Assembly: GCA_000961805.1 (NCBI GenBank)
Contig: LADV01000157.1
Span: 1-24,128 of the forward strand
Length of the DNA stretch: 24,128 nt
Source of the DNA: Peptococcaceae bacterium BRH_c23
GTDB lineage: Bacteria; Bacillota_B; Desulfitobacteriia; Desulfitobacteriales; Desulfitobacteriaceae
Direction of reading: 5' to 3'
The notes below the pieces were generated by a model. That model made no database searches. It worked only from the letters and a program-made list of their open reading frames with translations, and was not told where the DNA came from. The translations under genes and the position numbers were made by a program. Below, in pieces: positions 1 to 7,769 of the stretch (the stretch's first letter is position 1; the number at the start of each line of letters is the position of its first letter).

Positions 1-98
1 CAGCTACTCCGGACTTCGGATCAGGAAACAAATGATCGATCGACAATCTCAGAGGACTACCTATTTAATATAGTTTGTTCCGAATCACTGTAAAAATT

Positions 99-279
99 AT
101 AGGGAGGGTTTCGTCAGATACCCTCCCTATGAGATAATATTCTATTCGGCGGAACTCGTTGGGGCGCGAAGGTCCCTTCGCGCCCCAAAAAGGATATGAG
201 GAAATTTCTGGCCTGTCCCCAAAAGCCACTTTCGAGTCGCAAAGAGGATAAGGGAATATTTCAGGCCTGACCCCAAAAA
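99..279. repeat. Cluster of hairpins and an imperfect 34-bp direct repeat
   Basis: An 11-bp perfect inverted repeat has arms at 99-109 and 120-130. On the minus strand it is followed by a T-rich run, so it could end minus-strand transcription. A second, 12-bp perfect hairpin has arms at 161-172 and 175-186 with a 2-nt spacer. Two 34-bp direct repeats at 191-224 and 245-278 share the core GGCCTG-N-CCCCAAAA and differ at about six positions. A 90-codon open frame on the minus strand across this region is only the translation of these repeats. They are probably intergenic repeat-family copies; I cannot name the family. Confidence 0.6.
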
Positions 280-328
280 TGGCAAATGATGAGTAAGAGG
301 AAGGATAGTTCCTCTTACTCATCATTTG
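275..328 (-). terminator. Rho-independent terminator of the 55-aa ORF
   Basis: A 20-bp perfect inverted repeat has arms at 283-302 and 309-328 with a 6-nt loop. On the minus strand it is followed by TTTTT (275-279). It starts 9 nt after the stop codon of the small minus-strand ORF, the position expected for its terminator. Confidence 0.75.
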
Positions 329-337
329 TCTAACCAT

Positions 338-505
338 TTATACTTTACCTCCCATACCTTCCATATCGTCCATTATCTTAACAATCGAATATAATGCATT
401 AAATTTGATATGATCTTCTTTAGTCGATCCATTAACCCCATTTACCTTTTCACACTCAAACTTTATTTTTTTTAGTAGCTCATTCCACATTTTTTCATAA
501 TTCAT
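338..505 (-). CDS. Small hypothetical protein, 55 aa
   Basis: The ORF starts with MNYEKMWNELLKKIKFE and ends with MDDMEGMGGKV. It is acidic/basic mixed and probably helical, with one Cys and no signal peptide or membrane segment. Three signals support a real gene despite its size. There is an AAGGGAG ribosome site 9 nt upstream of the ATG. There is a sigma-A-like promoter at 568-596 on the same strand. A strong terminator follows directly after the stop. The spread of charged residues and the C-terminal run of Met and Gly resemble small hypothetical proteins of unknown function common in spore-forming clostridia. I do not recognise a family and assign no function. Confidence 0.65.
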   Translation of the reverse strand: MNYEKMWNELLKKIKFECEKVNGVNGSTKEDHIKFNALYSIVKIMDDMEGMGGKV

Positions 506-567
506 GGTAATTCACTCCCTTCTATCCTCTTACAGCAACTAGGTCAAGTTATGAAAGAATTAAGAAC

Positions 568-596
568 ATTTTAACCCAAATGAGCAGGCTATTCAA
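568..596 (-). promoter_or_regulatory. Sigma-A-type promoter of the 55-aa ORF
   Basis: On the minus strand, TTGAAT (591-596) and TAAAAT (568-573) are separated by exactly 17 bp, about 63 bp upstream of the ATG at 505. Both hexamers match the sigma-A consensus at four or five of six positions. Confidence 0.55.
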
Positions 597-972
597 TTGT
601 TTTGCTAGTAATCTGATAATTTCGCGAACGATTTAAGCTTCCAATTATTTACAAATTGTGTTTTCATAAAAAATAGTTAAAAGATAAGTAAAAAATTAGT
701 CTATTATTGGCGTTGCACCGTCATCAACTTGCAAGAGCGTTACCTCGGACGGGAACAACTGAGTGATTTATATATCGGTAAAGGCGGAAGTTTTGGTCAT
801 GATAAAGGAGATCTCCAACCAATGAGATCTCTTTGCATGGCCAGCAGCTACTGCATAACAAGCTCAGGCAAGATCATTAATTGAATCAAGAAGCAAGTAT
901 CGATTATATCCCTCAGACAAAGGTTTTGGGGATAATTTTTGTTGGAATCTGGGCTTTGTGGTTGTGCTATAA
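597..972. other. Intergenic stretch without a credible gene
   Basis: No gene can be supported here. One plus frame stays open from 681 to 882 (containing QERYLGREQLSDLYIG) but lacks any start codon and resembles nothing I know. It may be a gene relic. GAGATCTC occurs twice (808-815 and 824-831) and can form a short hairpin. TGCTATAAT at 964-972 is a good extended -10 element just ahead of the exonuclease remnant. Confidence 0.5.
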
Positions 973-1371
973 TCATGGAACGTTAATGGAATTCGGGCTT
1001 GTGTAAAAAATGGATTCTTGGATTTCTTTGCAAAGGAAAATGCAGATATCTTTTGCCTGCAGGAAACAAAAGTGCAGGAAGATCAGATTCCATTTAATCT
1101 CGACGGCTATTATCAGTACTGGAACTTTGCTCAGAAAAAGGGCTACTCTGGAACCGCAATTTTTTCTAGGACAGAACCTCTCAATATAGTCTACGGAATG
1201 GGTAAAGAAGAACATGATCAAGAAGGAAGACTAATAACTTTAGAGTTTGAAAAATTCTATGTCGTGACGGTATATGCCCCAAATTCTCAAAGAGGGCTAG
1301 CTAGACTGGAATATCGAATGAAGTGGGAAGAAGATTTTTTAGATTATATAAAAGACCTCAGTAGTCCCTAG
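973..1371 (+). pseudogene. Truncated exonuclease III / AP endonuclease remnant
   Basis: The frame reads SWNVNGIRACVKNGFLDFF at 973-1029, then LQETK with the metal-binding Glu, then GYSGTAIFSR, EGRLITLEF and VVTVYAPNSQRGL. These are the N-terminal landmarks of the exonuclease III (Xth/ExoA) family, which hydrolyses DNA 5' of abasic sites. Family members are about 250 aa. Here only about 130 residues remain, and everything after the helix EEDFLDYIKDL is missing, including the catalytic GDxN and the C-terminal Asp-His. A TAA (970-972) stands directly upstream of the conserved Ser-Trp-Asn, so the normal start (MKLxSWN) is also lost. A TTG at 1018 could start an internal fragment, but it would lack the first active-site Asn. 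This is very probably a dead gene. The truncation coincides with the inverted repeat at 1360-1406. Confidence 0.85.
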
Positions 1372-1406
1372 AGGTCATGTTTAGATAAAAGCTTGCAGGG
1401 ACTACT
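1360..1406. repeat. 47-bp inverted-repeat element at the exonuclease breakpoint
   Basis: A perfect 10-bp inverted repeat, AGTAGTCCCT (1360-1369) and AGGGACTACT (1397-1406), encloses 27 bp. Exonuclease homology stops exactly where the left arm begins, so the element or the event that left it probably removed the 3' half of that gene. It could also act as a weak terminator hairpin; no T-run follows. Confidence 0.55.
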
Positions 1407-1515
1407 TAATGTGACAAAGTAGGTCGTTGGCTAACAATAATGGCCAAAAGAAGGAAAATCATTGCTTTGTGTTGAATTTTATTTTGGAAAAGGGTTGGGA
1501 TAGGAGCAACAAAGC

Positions 1516-2895
1516 ATGGGATTCTTTCAATTGCAACATGGGACAGATTACTACGATAATGCCATCGACGGGATTCTAACGATGGATAATTTTAATCGAA
1601 CCAGAAAATTATCCATCGTATTGTTCATGAGCAACTTTATACTGCTATTTGTTGACTATATCAATAACGTTAAAGGTCTCTGGAGTATTACCGATGGTTA
1701 TAAGTATTTATTCTATTCTCATGTCGTTTTGGGTTTGGTAACACTTCTTTTTATTTTGAGTTCCTACAGAATTATTGCCCAGTCCCCCCAAAAAATAATT
1801 TCAGCTCATAACTTCTTTGGAATCCTATTTGCTCTCTTTTTGCTAAACCATGCGGCTATAACATCGGGTTGGATCGATCAAAAAATTCATAGTCAACTTA
1901 CTGTTTACGTTATAACCTGCATTATTATCGCTGTTATGTGTAACTATAAACCGAAGATTGCAGTACTTTTATATGGATTATCCTGGATTACTATTATGAT
2001 TTCCGTAGCTACTAGTCAAGCGGATCCCGCTCTTCGCCAGGCGCACTATATAAACGCATCTGTTTTATTGATAGTATCATATTTTCTCTCCGTAGTACTT
2101 TATCAATTTAGACGACAGGATTTGCTACATAAACATTATCTAGAGGATTTAGTCACAGAGCGTACAAAAGAATTACAGACAGCGAATGATTTACTTTCTA
2201 GAGAGATACTGGAGAACAAACGAGCGCAGATAGAGATGGCTAAATTGGATAGGTTGAACTTAATCGGTGAAATGGCTGCAAGTATTAGTCATGAAGTCCG
2301 AAATCCAATGACAACTGTAAAAGGTTTTTTGCAATTACTTAGGAACAAACAAGAGTCAAAGGATAAGGAATATTTTGACCTAATGATTGAAGAACTTGAC
2401 CGTGCAAATTGCATTCTCTCAGAGTTTCTTTCTATCAATAAAAACAAACCAACCATGTTTGAATTGCACAATATTAATGACATAGTCACTTCCACCTTGC
2501 CGCTCGTCCAAGCGGACGCCCAAGCCAATGATAAAGTATTAACGGTTGAACTTAATAATGTGCCGGATTTACAGCTCGACATTCAGGAAATACGCCAACT
2601 GTTATTAAATCTTGTTCGTAATGGGTTAGAAGCTATGTCTAGTGGCGGACATTTAAGAATAAAGACGTTTTTTACTAACAATGAGGTAGCCTTAGTCGTC
2701 TCGGATGAAGGTAAAGGAATTGAACAGAGTATTTTGGAAAAGTTAGGCACACCATTCTTTACAACGAAAGAACAAGGAACAGGTTTAGGATTAGCTGTGT
2801 GTTACGGTATAATTTCACGCCACAATGCAAGGATAAGTGTTGAAACTAGCCCTTCAGGTTCCACATTTAATGTATACTTTGAATTAAGTAATTAA
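1516..2895 (+). CDS. Membrane sensor histidine kinase, sporulation-kinase-like
   Basis: The protein has 459 aa. About six hydrophobic segments lie between residues 30 and 200, with no recognisable ligand domain. A linker coiled coil (around 212-245, ERTKELQTANDLL) follows, and then a HisKA dimerisation domain with the phospho-acceptor His in SHEVRNPMTTVKGFLQLL. The HATPase_c domain shows the N box (LLLNLVRNGLEAM), the G1 box (DEGKGI) and the G2 box (GTGLGLAVCYGI). This is a transmembrane autokinase that passes phosphate to a response regulator. No response regulator lies beside it, so it is an orphan. The HisKA signature and overall plan resemble kinases feeding Spo0A in spore-formers, but the target is inference. 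GGAG lies 9 nt upstream of the ATG. An in-frame ATG at 1582 is a possible alternative start. The gene ends 85 bp before a strong terminator, so it is probably transcribed separately from the NRPS gene downstream. Confidence 0.9.
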   Translation: MGFFQLQHGTDYYDNAIDGILTMDNFNRTRKLSIVLFMSNFILLFVDYINNVKGLWSITDGYKYLFYSHVVLGLVTLLFILSSYRIIAQSPQKIISAHNFFGILFALFLLNHAAITSGWIDQKIHSQLTVYVITCIIIAVMCNYKPKIAVLLYGLSWITIMISVATSQADPALRQAHYINASVLLIVSYFLSVVLYQFRRQDLLHKHYLEDLVTERTKELQTANDLLSREILENKRAQIEMAKLDRLNLIGEMAASISHEVRNPMTTVKGFLQLLRNKQESKDKEYFDLMIEELDRANCILSEFLSINKNKPTMFELHNINDIVTSTLPLVQADAQANDKVLTVELNNVPDLQLDIQEIRQLLLNLVRNGLEAMSSGGHLRIKTFFTNNEVALVVSDEGKGIEQSILEKLGTPFFTTKEQGTGLGLAVCYGIISRHNARISVETSPSGSTFNVYFELSN

Positions 2896-2980
2896 GGAGC
2901 GGTGGCAAAGGTTGCGTCGAGATTCCACCTGGTCTCGTTAAAGGTGGACCTAATAATTCACAAAATAGTAAGGCCCTAGC

Positions 2981-3027
2981 AAACACCTGCTTTTCTCTAC
3001 TTGATCAGAGAAAAGCAGGTGTTTTTT
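2981..3027 (+). terminator. Strong Rho-independent terminator after the kinase
   Basis: An 18-bp perfect stem (2981-2998 with 3007-3024) has an 8-nt loop and runs into a T6 tract. It separates the kinase from the NRPS gene. Just upstream, CGAGA/TCTCG and TCCACCT/AGGTGGA (2924-2948) can form two competing small helices. Confidence 0.9.
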
Positions 3028-3181
3028 AGTTATAGTCAGCGCGACAGTATCCTTAATGGCTGTACGCTTTTGAAGGAAGAGGACCTTTTGAATTATATGT
3101 TGAATATTAGTGAGGTTAAACTTTATTGAAGTCGGATAAGAGTTCTGGATGATGGGTTTTAAATTAAGGAGGATAATGCGT

Positions 3182-6100
3182 ATGTACAAGTTATATCCTT
3201 TAACAAATGCCCAGAAATCTATCTGGGTGGCAGATAATTTATACCCTGGTACGAGCCAAGCTGTTTCATCGACAACTGCGGTAATCCGTGAGGTAATAGA
3301 CTTTACTTTAATGAATGAAGCCATAAATATAGTGATTAAACACAACGATGCTCTTCGTATTAGATTGGTTAATCAAAACGGTACGCCACAACAATATTTT
3401 TCTGACTTTGTCAAAAAGCAGTTTGATGTTTTAGATTTTAGCTATGATCATGGCGAAAATGATTATAAACAATGGGAAAAGAAAATGGTTGAAACCCCAT
3501 TTAACTTAGTCAACTCAGAACTTTTTTATTTTGCCTTGATTAAGTTAAGTGAGAAGAAAAATATCTGTTTCTTCAAATTCCATCATACGATTATTGACGC
3601 CTGGGGAACCGCTCTGGTGATAAGAAAGATGCTGAAAGAATATTGGCAACTAAAGTACAATAGCCTTTCAGAAAGTCATGATGAGGAATTTTCCTTTGTT
3701 CATCATATTAATGATGAACTTCAATATATGGCTACCCCACGCTTTGAAAAACATATGGAATTCTGGTCAGGTGTTTTTGGAACAGTCCCAGAATTCACAT
3801 CGTTTACTGATAATAAAGGGATAACCAGCTTGGTGGGAAAAAGGAAAAGTTATATTCTATCCGAGTTAATAAGTTCTAAATTGAACAGTTTTTGCGAGCT
3901 AAATAAAGTGTCGGCGTTTAGTGTCTTTTATGCGCTGCTTGCCTTATACCTGTCCAAACGAAGTAATAAGAAAGACATAGCGATTGAAACTCCTATTTTG
4001 AATAGATCGGGCAAGACGGAAAAGAACACAGTGGGTATGTTTATGCATAATATACCCGTCAGAATCTATGTTGAGCCAAGCCTTGACTTTCTAGCCTTTG
4101 TTAATGAGGCTTTTCGAGAGTTAAAGAAATTTATGAGGCATCAGCGGTATCCATATAGCAGCATATTAAAAGATTTTCGTGAAAAACAACAATTCTCTGG
4201 AACTCTTGTGGATGTTACCTTGAATTACCACAATCTCAAGCTAGATTCGGTCATTGAGTATGAGGCAATCTGGAATTATCCCGGAGCACAGTCCAACTCA
4301 CTGTCAATATGTGTTAGTGACCGGGCAGATACCGGCTTGCCAGAATTGGATTATGACTACTTACTTGAAGCCTTCAGTGAGGAAGACATCGATCAAATGC
4401 ATAACAATCTATGCAATCTATTAACCGACGCCCTAGAAAACCCAAGCAAAAGGCTATATGAACTACAAATGTTATCTCAGGACGAGCTGATTAAGCTCTT
4501 ACTAGGGTTCAATCAGACAGAATTAGCCTATGAAGCTAAATCTGTGTCTGAGCTATTTGAAGATCAGGTTATAAAATCGTTAGATAGTACGGCAATAGTC
4601 TTCGGAGACCAAAGATTAACTTATCGAGAACTTAATGAAAAGGCTAATCAGTTGGCCCGTTATATACGTGGTAAAGGGATGTCTTGTAATTCGATTGTTG
4701 GGTTGCTTGTCGACAGATCGCTGGAAATGGTAGTAGGTATTCTGGGGATTCTTAAGGCCGGAGCAGCCTATTTACCTATAGATCCGGCTTACCCTAGGGA
4801 TAGAATTGCCTATATGCTTAACCAAAGTAATACCCGCTTAATTCTTACGGATAAAAATAACCCTAATAGTTCTACCTTTAAGAATTGTGTGTTTGCCAAC
4901 ATTTCGTTAAGTAACATCGCTGTCTATAATAGTGATACGGCTAACTTGGAAAAAGATATAAACCATAATACCGATGACTTAGCCTATGTGCTTTTTACTT
5001 CAGGTTCGACAGGTAAACCCAAAGGGGTTATGGTTCACCATAGGGCTTTATGTAATCTCATTAACAGCGTAGCACGGAATCTGAACTTTGAGAGTCAAAC
5101 GATTGTTTCGTTAACAACGATCTCCTTTGATATTTTCTTCAGTGACACGATTTTGCCCTTGACCAAAGGGCTGAAGGTTATAATTGCCAATCCGGAAGAG
5201 CAAACAATGGCAAAGTATCTCTTTGCCCTGATTAGCAAACACCAAGTTAAAGTTCTGCAAGCCACACCGTCAAGAATGAAGCTGATTTTGAGTGAGGAAC
5301 AAGGTCGGGAGTGCTTGAATGATTTATCCCACATCTTAATTACAGGGGAGAGTTTTCCTGCACCATTATTACCCCAACTTAAATCCGTTACTCAAGCAGA
5401 AATCTATAATTTATATGGACCAACAGAAACGACGGTTTGGTCAACAATGGCAAATGTTACTCATTCCGAAAAGATAACGATCGGAAAACCGATCGCCAAC
5501 ACCCAAATATATATCCTTGACGATCATCTATCTCCAGTAACTATGGGGTCAGTAGGCGAAATTTTCATTGTCGGGGATGGAGTTTCTTTGGGCTACTTAG
5601 CTAACCCCGAATTGACCAAAGAACGTTTCTTAGCTAATCCCTATATAGCGGGTTATACAATGTACCGGACAGGGGATTTGGGACGATGGCTAAAAAATGG
5701 TGATCTAGAATGCTTGGGCCGAACTGATAACCAAGTAAAGATCAGGGGATTAAGAATCGAGATGGAAGAAATCGAAGTCTGCCTGTTAGAGCATACCTCG
5801 GTTAAAGAAGCAATCGTAATGGTTCGAGAAGATAAAGCGGGCAAGAGACATCTATGTGCCTACTTAACGGGTGAAAAAAGGCTCAGCCATGAAAGTTTAA
5901 GATCTCATATATTGAAGTATCTGCCAAATTATATGGTTCCTGCTTGTTTTATTTGGCTCGATGCTATACCGTTGACTCCGAATGGTAAGATCAACCGCCG
6001 GGATTTGCCTTTACCCAACGAATTAGAATTGGAACAGTTAACCCATGCTTATATTGCTCCCAGAAATGATGTGGAATGGAAACTAGCCATGATTTGGGCT

Positions 6101-7492
6101 GAAGCGCTTGAAGTTGAAAGGGTTGGAATTGATGACAACCTATTTGCTTTGGGGGGAGATTCCTTGACAATCTTGGAAATTATGGCTGGCGCCTTATCTT
6201 ACGAATGGAAACTGATCGCTCAGGATTTCTATGAATGTCCAACCATTGGGTTGCTGTCCTCTAAAATCACGGGGTGTAGCCAAGAGGATAAAGAAAGTGA
6301 AGAAGAAGTTTATCTCTCTGATAGGGTATGGCCAACGGAAGTGACGATAAAGCCAATGGATATAGGTAATGTGCTTTTGACGGGGTCGACGGGCTTCTTA
6401 GGAATACACCTTCTATGGGAGTTACTGGATCAAACAAAGAACATAATCTATTGTCTGGTACGGGGGAATCAGGCCAAAGTAAAATTGGATAAACTGCTGA
6501 GCTTTTACTTCCCCTCACTTTCTGTAACCTTGAAAAACAGAATTATTGTGGTTAACGGGGATATTTCCTTTGAACAATTTGGGTTGGATGATAACTCTTA
6601 TAAAGATCTGTCCCAAAAGGTACAGACAGTCATCCATTGCGGCGCATTGGTCAAACACTATGGTAATTATCGTGAGTTTGAGAAGAATAACGTACAAGGG
6701 ACAAGGGAAGTTATAGATTTTTGTCTAAAATTTGACAAGAAATTTAATCATATTTCAACTATTAGTATATCAGGAGATTTTGTTGTCGACCTAAGTAAAG
6801 GGAAGACAGTTTTTTCAGAAAAAGATTTTTATTTAGGACAGGATTATAAAACCAATGTCTATGTACGTAGCAAATTTGCTGCAGAGAACCAGGTGTTTCA
6901 GGCTGAAACTGAAGGTTTGCGGTTTGCTATCTTTAGGATTGGTGTCTTAACCGGACGCTACTGGGATGGTAAATTTCAGCACAACATAGCTCAAAATGCC
7001 TTTTATCGTAAAATTAAGTCCCTTGTGGCTTTAAGAGTTGTCCCGGAAAGTTTCTTTGATCAAAGTATTGAGTTTACACCGGTAGACTATTGTGCTAAAG
7101 GGATTGTGAATATTATCCAGGTCAATCAGGCACGCGGTCTGGTGTTTCACATGTTCAATCATCAAGAGATTAAGGCAATCGAACTCCTTAGTTATTTAAG
7201 AGAACTAAATATGTCTGTTCAAACCCTATCTAACCAGGAATTTGATGTTTATATTAGGCAGCTTTCCCAAACAAAAGAAGGAAAGGAAACCCTGAGTGGT
7301 CTCGTTTCCGATCTAAGTGTCAATAAGAGATTGAATTATAGTAACGTCATCACGGTTGATTCTACGTTTACTATTAATTATTTGGTTCAAACAGGTTTTG
7401 TTTGGTCAGAAATAGATGTCGAATATCTCTCTAAGATTGTAAGCTATATGCGTGAAGTTGGCTTTATTAATGATTCAATAAGTTTAGCTTAA
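3182..7492 (+). CDS. Single-module NRPS with C-A-PCP-reductase domains
   Basis: The protein has 1436 aa from the ATG at 3182, chosen because AAGGAGG lies 9 nt upstream (in-frame ATGs at 3149 and 3176 fit less well). Domains run in this order. Condensation is about 1-440, with HHTIIDAWG near residues 134-142, so the usual Gly after the Asp is Ala. Adenylation is about 460-950, with core motifs LFTSGSTGKPKG, NLYGPTETT, YRTGDLGRW, KIRGLRIEMEEIE and NGKINRRDLP. The carrier domain has the phosphopantetheine Ser in LGGDSL near 993. A short-chain-dehydrogenase-type thioester reductase is about 1055-1430, with GSTGFLG and the catalytic YVRSK. The family activates an amino acid, condenses it with an acyl or aminoacyl donor, and releases the product reductively as an aldehyde or alcohol. 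The adenylation pocket code reads approximately D-I-S-Q-I-G-L-V-W-K by hand alignment with GrsA, close to the known glycine code. No thioesterase, phosphopantetheinyl transferase, MbtH or exporter gene is adjacent, so the product is unknown. Confidence 0.93.
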   Translation: MYKLYPLTNAQKSIWVADNLYPGTSQAVSSTTAVIREVIDFTLMNEAINIVIKHNDALRIRLVNQNGTPQQYFSDFVKKQFDVLDFSYDHGENDYKQWEKKMVETPFNLVNSELFYFALIKLSEKKNICFFKFHHTIIDAWGTALVIRKMLKEYWQLKYNSLSESHDEEFSFVHHINDELQYMATPRFEKHMEFWSGVFGTVPEFTSFTDNKGITSLVGKRKSYILSELISSKLNSFCELNKVSAFSVFYALLALYLSKRSNKKDIAIETPILNRSGKTEKNTVGMFMHNIPVRIYVEPSLDFLAFVNEAFRELKKFMRHQRYPYSSILKDFREKQQFSGTLVDVTLNYHNLKLDSVIEYEAIWNYPGAQSNSLSICVSDRADTGLPELDYDYLLEAFSEEDIDQMHNNLCNLLTDALENPSKRLYELQMLSQDELIKLLLGFNQTELAYEAKSVSELFEDQVIKSLDSTAIVFGDQRLTYRELNEKANQLARYIRGKGMSCNSIVGLLVDRSLEMVVGILGILKAGAAYLPIDPAYPRDRIAYMLNQSNTRLILTDKNNPNSSTFKNCVFANISLSNIAVYNSDTANLEKDINHNTDDLAYVLFTSGSTGKPKGVMVHHRALCNLINSVARNLNFESQTIVSLTTISFDIFFSDTILPLTKGLKVIIANPEEQTMAKYLFALISKHQVKVLQATPSRMKLILSEEQGRECLNDLSHILITGESFPAPLLPQLKSVTQAEIYNLYGPTETTVWSTMANVTHSEKITIGKPIANTQIYILDDHLSPVTMGSVGEIFIVGDGVSLGYLANPELTKERFLANPYIAGYTMYRTGDLGRWLKNGDLECLGRTDNQVKIRGLRIEMEEIEVCLLEHTSVKEAIVMVREDKAGKRHLCAYLTGEKRLSHESLRSHILKYLPNYMVPACFIWLDAIPLTPNGKINRRDLPLPNELELEQLTHAYIAPRNDVEWKLAMIWAEALEVERVGIDDNLFALGGDSLTILEIMAGALSYEWKLIAQDFYECPTIGLLSSKITGCSQEDKESEEEVYLSDRVWPTEVTIKPMDIGNVLLTGSTGFLGIHLLWELLDQTKNIIYCLVRGNQAKVKLDKLLSFYFPSLSVTLKNRIIVVNGDISFEQFGLDDNSYKDLSQKVQTVIHCGALVKHYGNYREFEKNNVQGTREVIDFCLKFDKKFNHISTISISGDFVVDLSKGKTVFSEKDFYLGQDYKTNVYVRSKFAAENQVFQAETEGLRFAIFRIGVLTGRYWDGKFQHNIAQNAFYRKIKSLVALRVVPESFFDQSIEFTPVDYCAKGIVNIIQVNQARGLVFHMFNHQEIKAIELLSYLRELNMSVQTLSNQEFDVYIRQLSQTKEGKETLSGLVSDLSVNKRLNYSNVITVDSTFTINYLVQTGFVWSEIDVEYLSKIVSYMREVGFINDSISLA

Positions 7493-7518
7493 TGATTACG
7501 CGATCGAAATTCATCTAG

Positions 7519-7552
7519 AGTCCTTTATTTCTCTATATAACAATAAAGGACT
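7519..7552 (+). terminator. Possible terminator after the NRPS gene
   Basis: An 11-bp perfect stem (AGTCCTTTATT, 7519-7529, with 7542-7552) and a 12-nt loop lie 27 bp after the NRPS stop. No clean T-run follows, so termination is only likely. The remaining gap to 7705 shows nothing else I recognise. Confidence 0.4.
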
Positions 7553-7705
7553 GAACAATAAAAAAGTGATTAATCGAGCTTTCGTAAGCTAAGAGCGATC
7601 CAAGGTCGTTTTTGAGGATGCGAAAACGGTTTTCGCCTAAATCTCAACTTAGTCAAAATGATGTTTAGCTCAGAGCTTAACCCGTCGGATTGGAAATAGG
7701 TTAGC

Positions 7706-7745
7706 AACAAGGAGCACGTTGAAATGACTCAACGTGCTTCTTGTT
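7706..7745 (-). terminator. Terminator-like hairpin after the nor/glutamate-synthase group
   Basis: A 17-bp stem with one imperfect pair (7706-7722 with 7729-7745) and a 6-nt loop lies 25 bp beyond the stop of the minus-strand glutamate-synthase-like frame. The following T-tract is poor, so it may act as a weak or bidirectional terminator. Confidence 0.5.
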
Positions 7746-7769
7746 AGAATTCTTGTTAAAAAACTAGTA

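Noticed and set aside
65..337. 90-codon minus-strand open frame
   Set aside because: It spans three hairpins and two direct repeats; the protein only mirrors the repeats and it has no ribosome site.
2896..3027. Possible T-box riboswitch (GGTGGCA..., AGGTGGACC before a terminator)
   Set aside because: The conserved 14-nt T-box core and the specifier stem are absent, and there is no room for the leader because the kinase coding sequence ends at 2895.
3182..7492. Carboxylic acid reductase or fungal Lys2-type enzyme
   Set aside because: The N-terminal condensation domain with an HHxxxD motif and the NRPS-type A motifs fit a peptide synthetase better than an A-T-R reductase.
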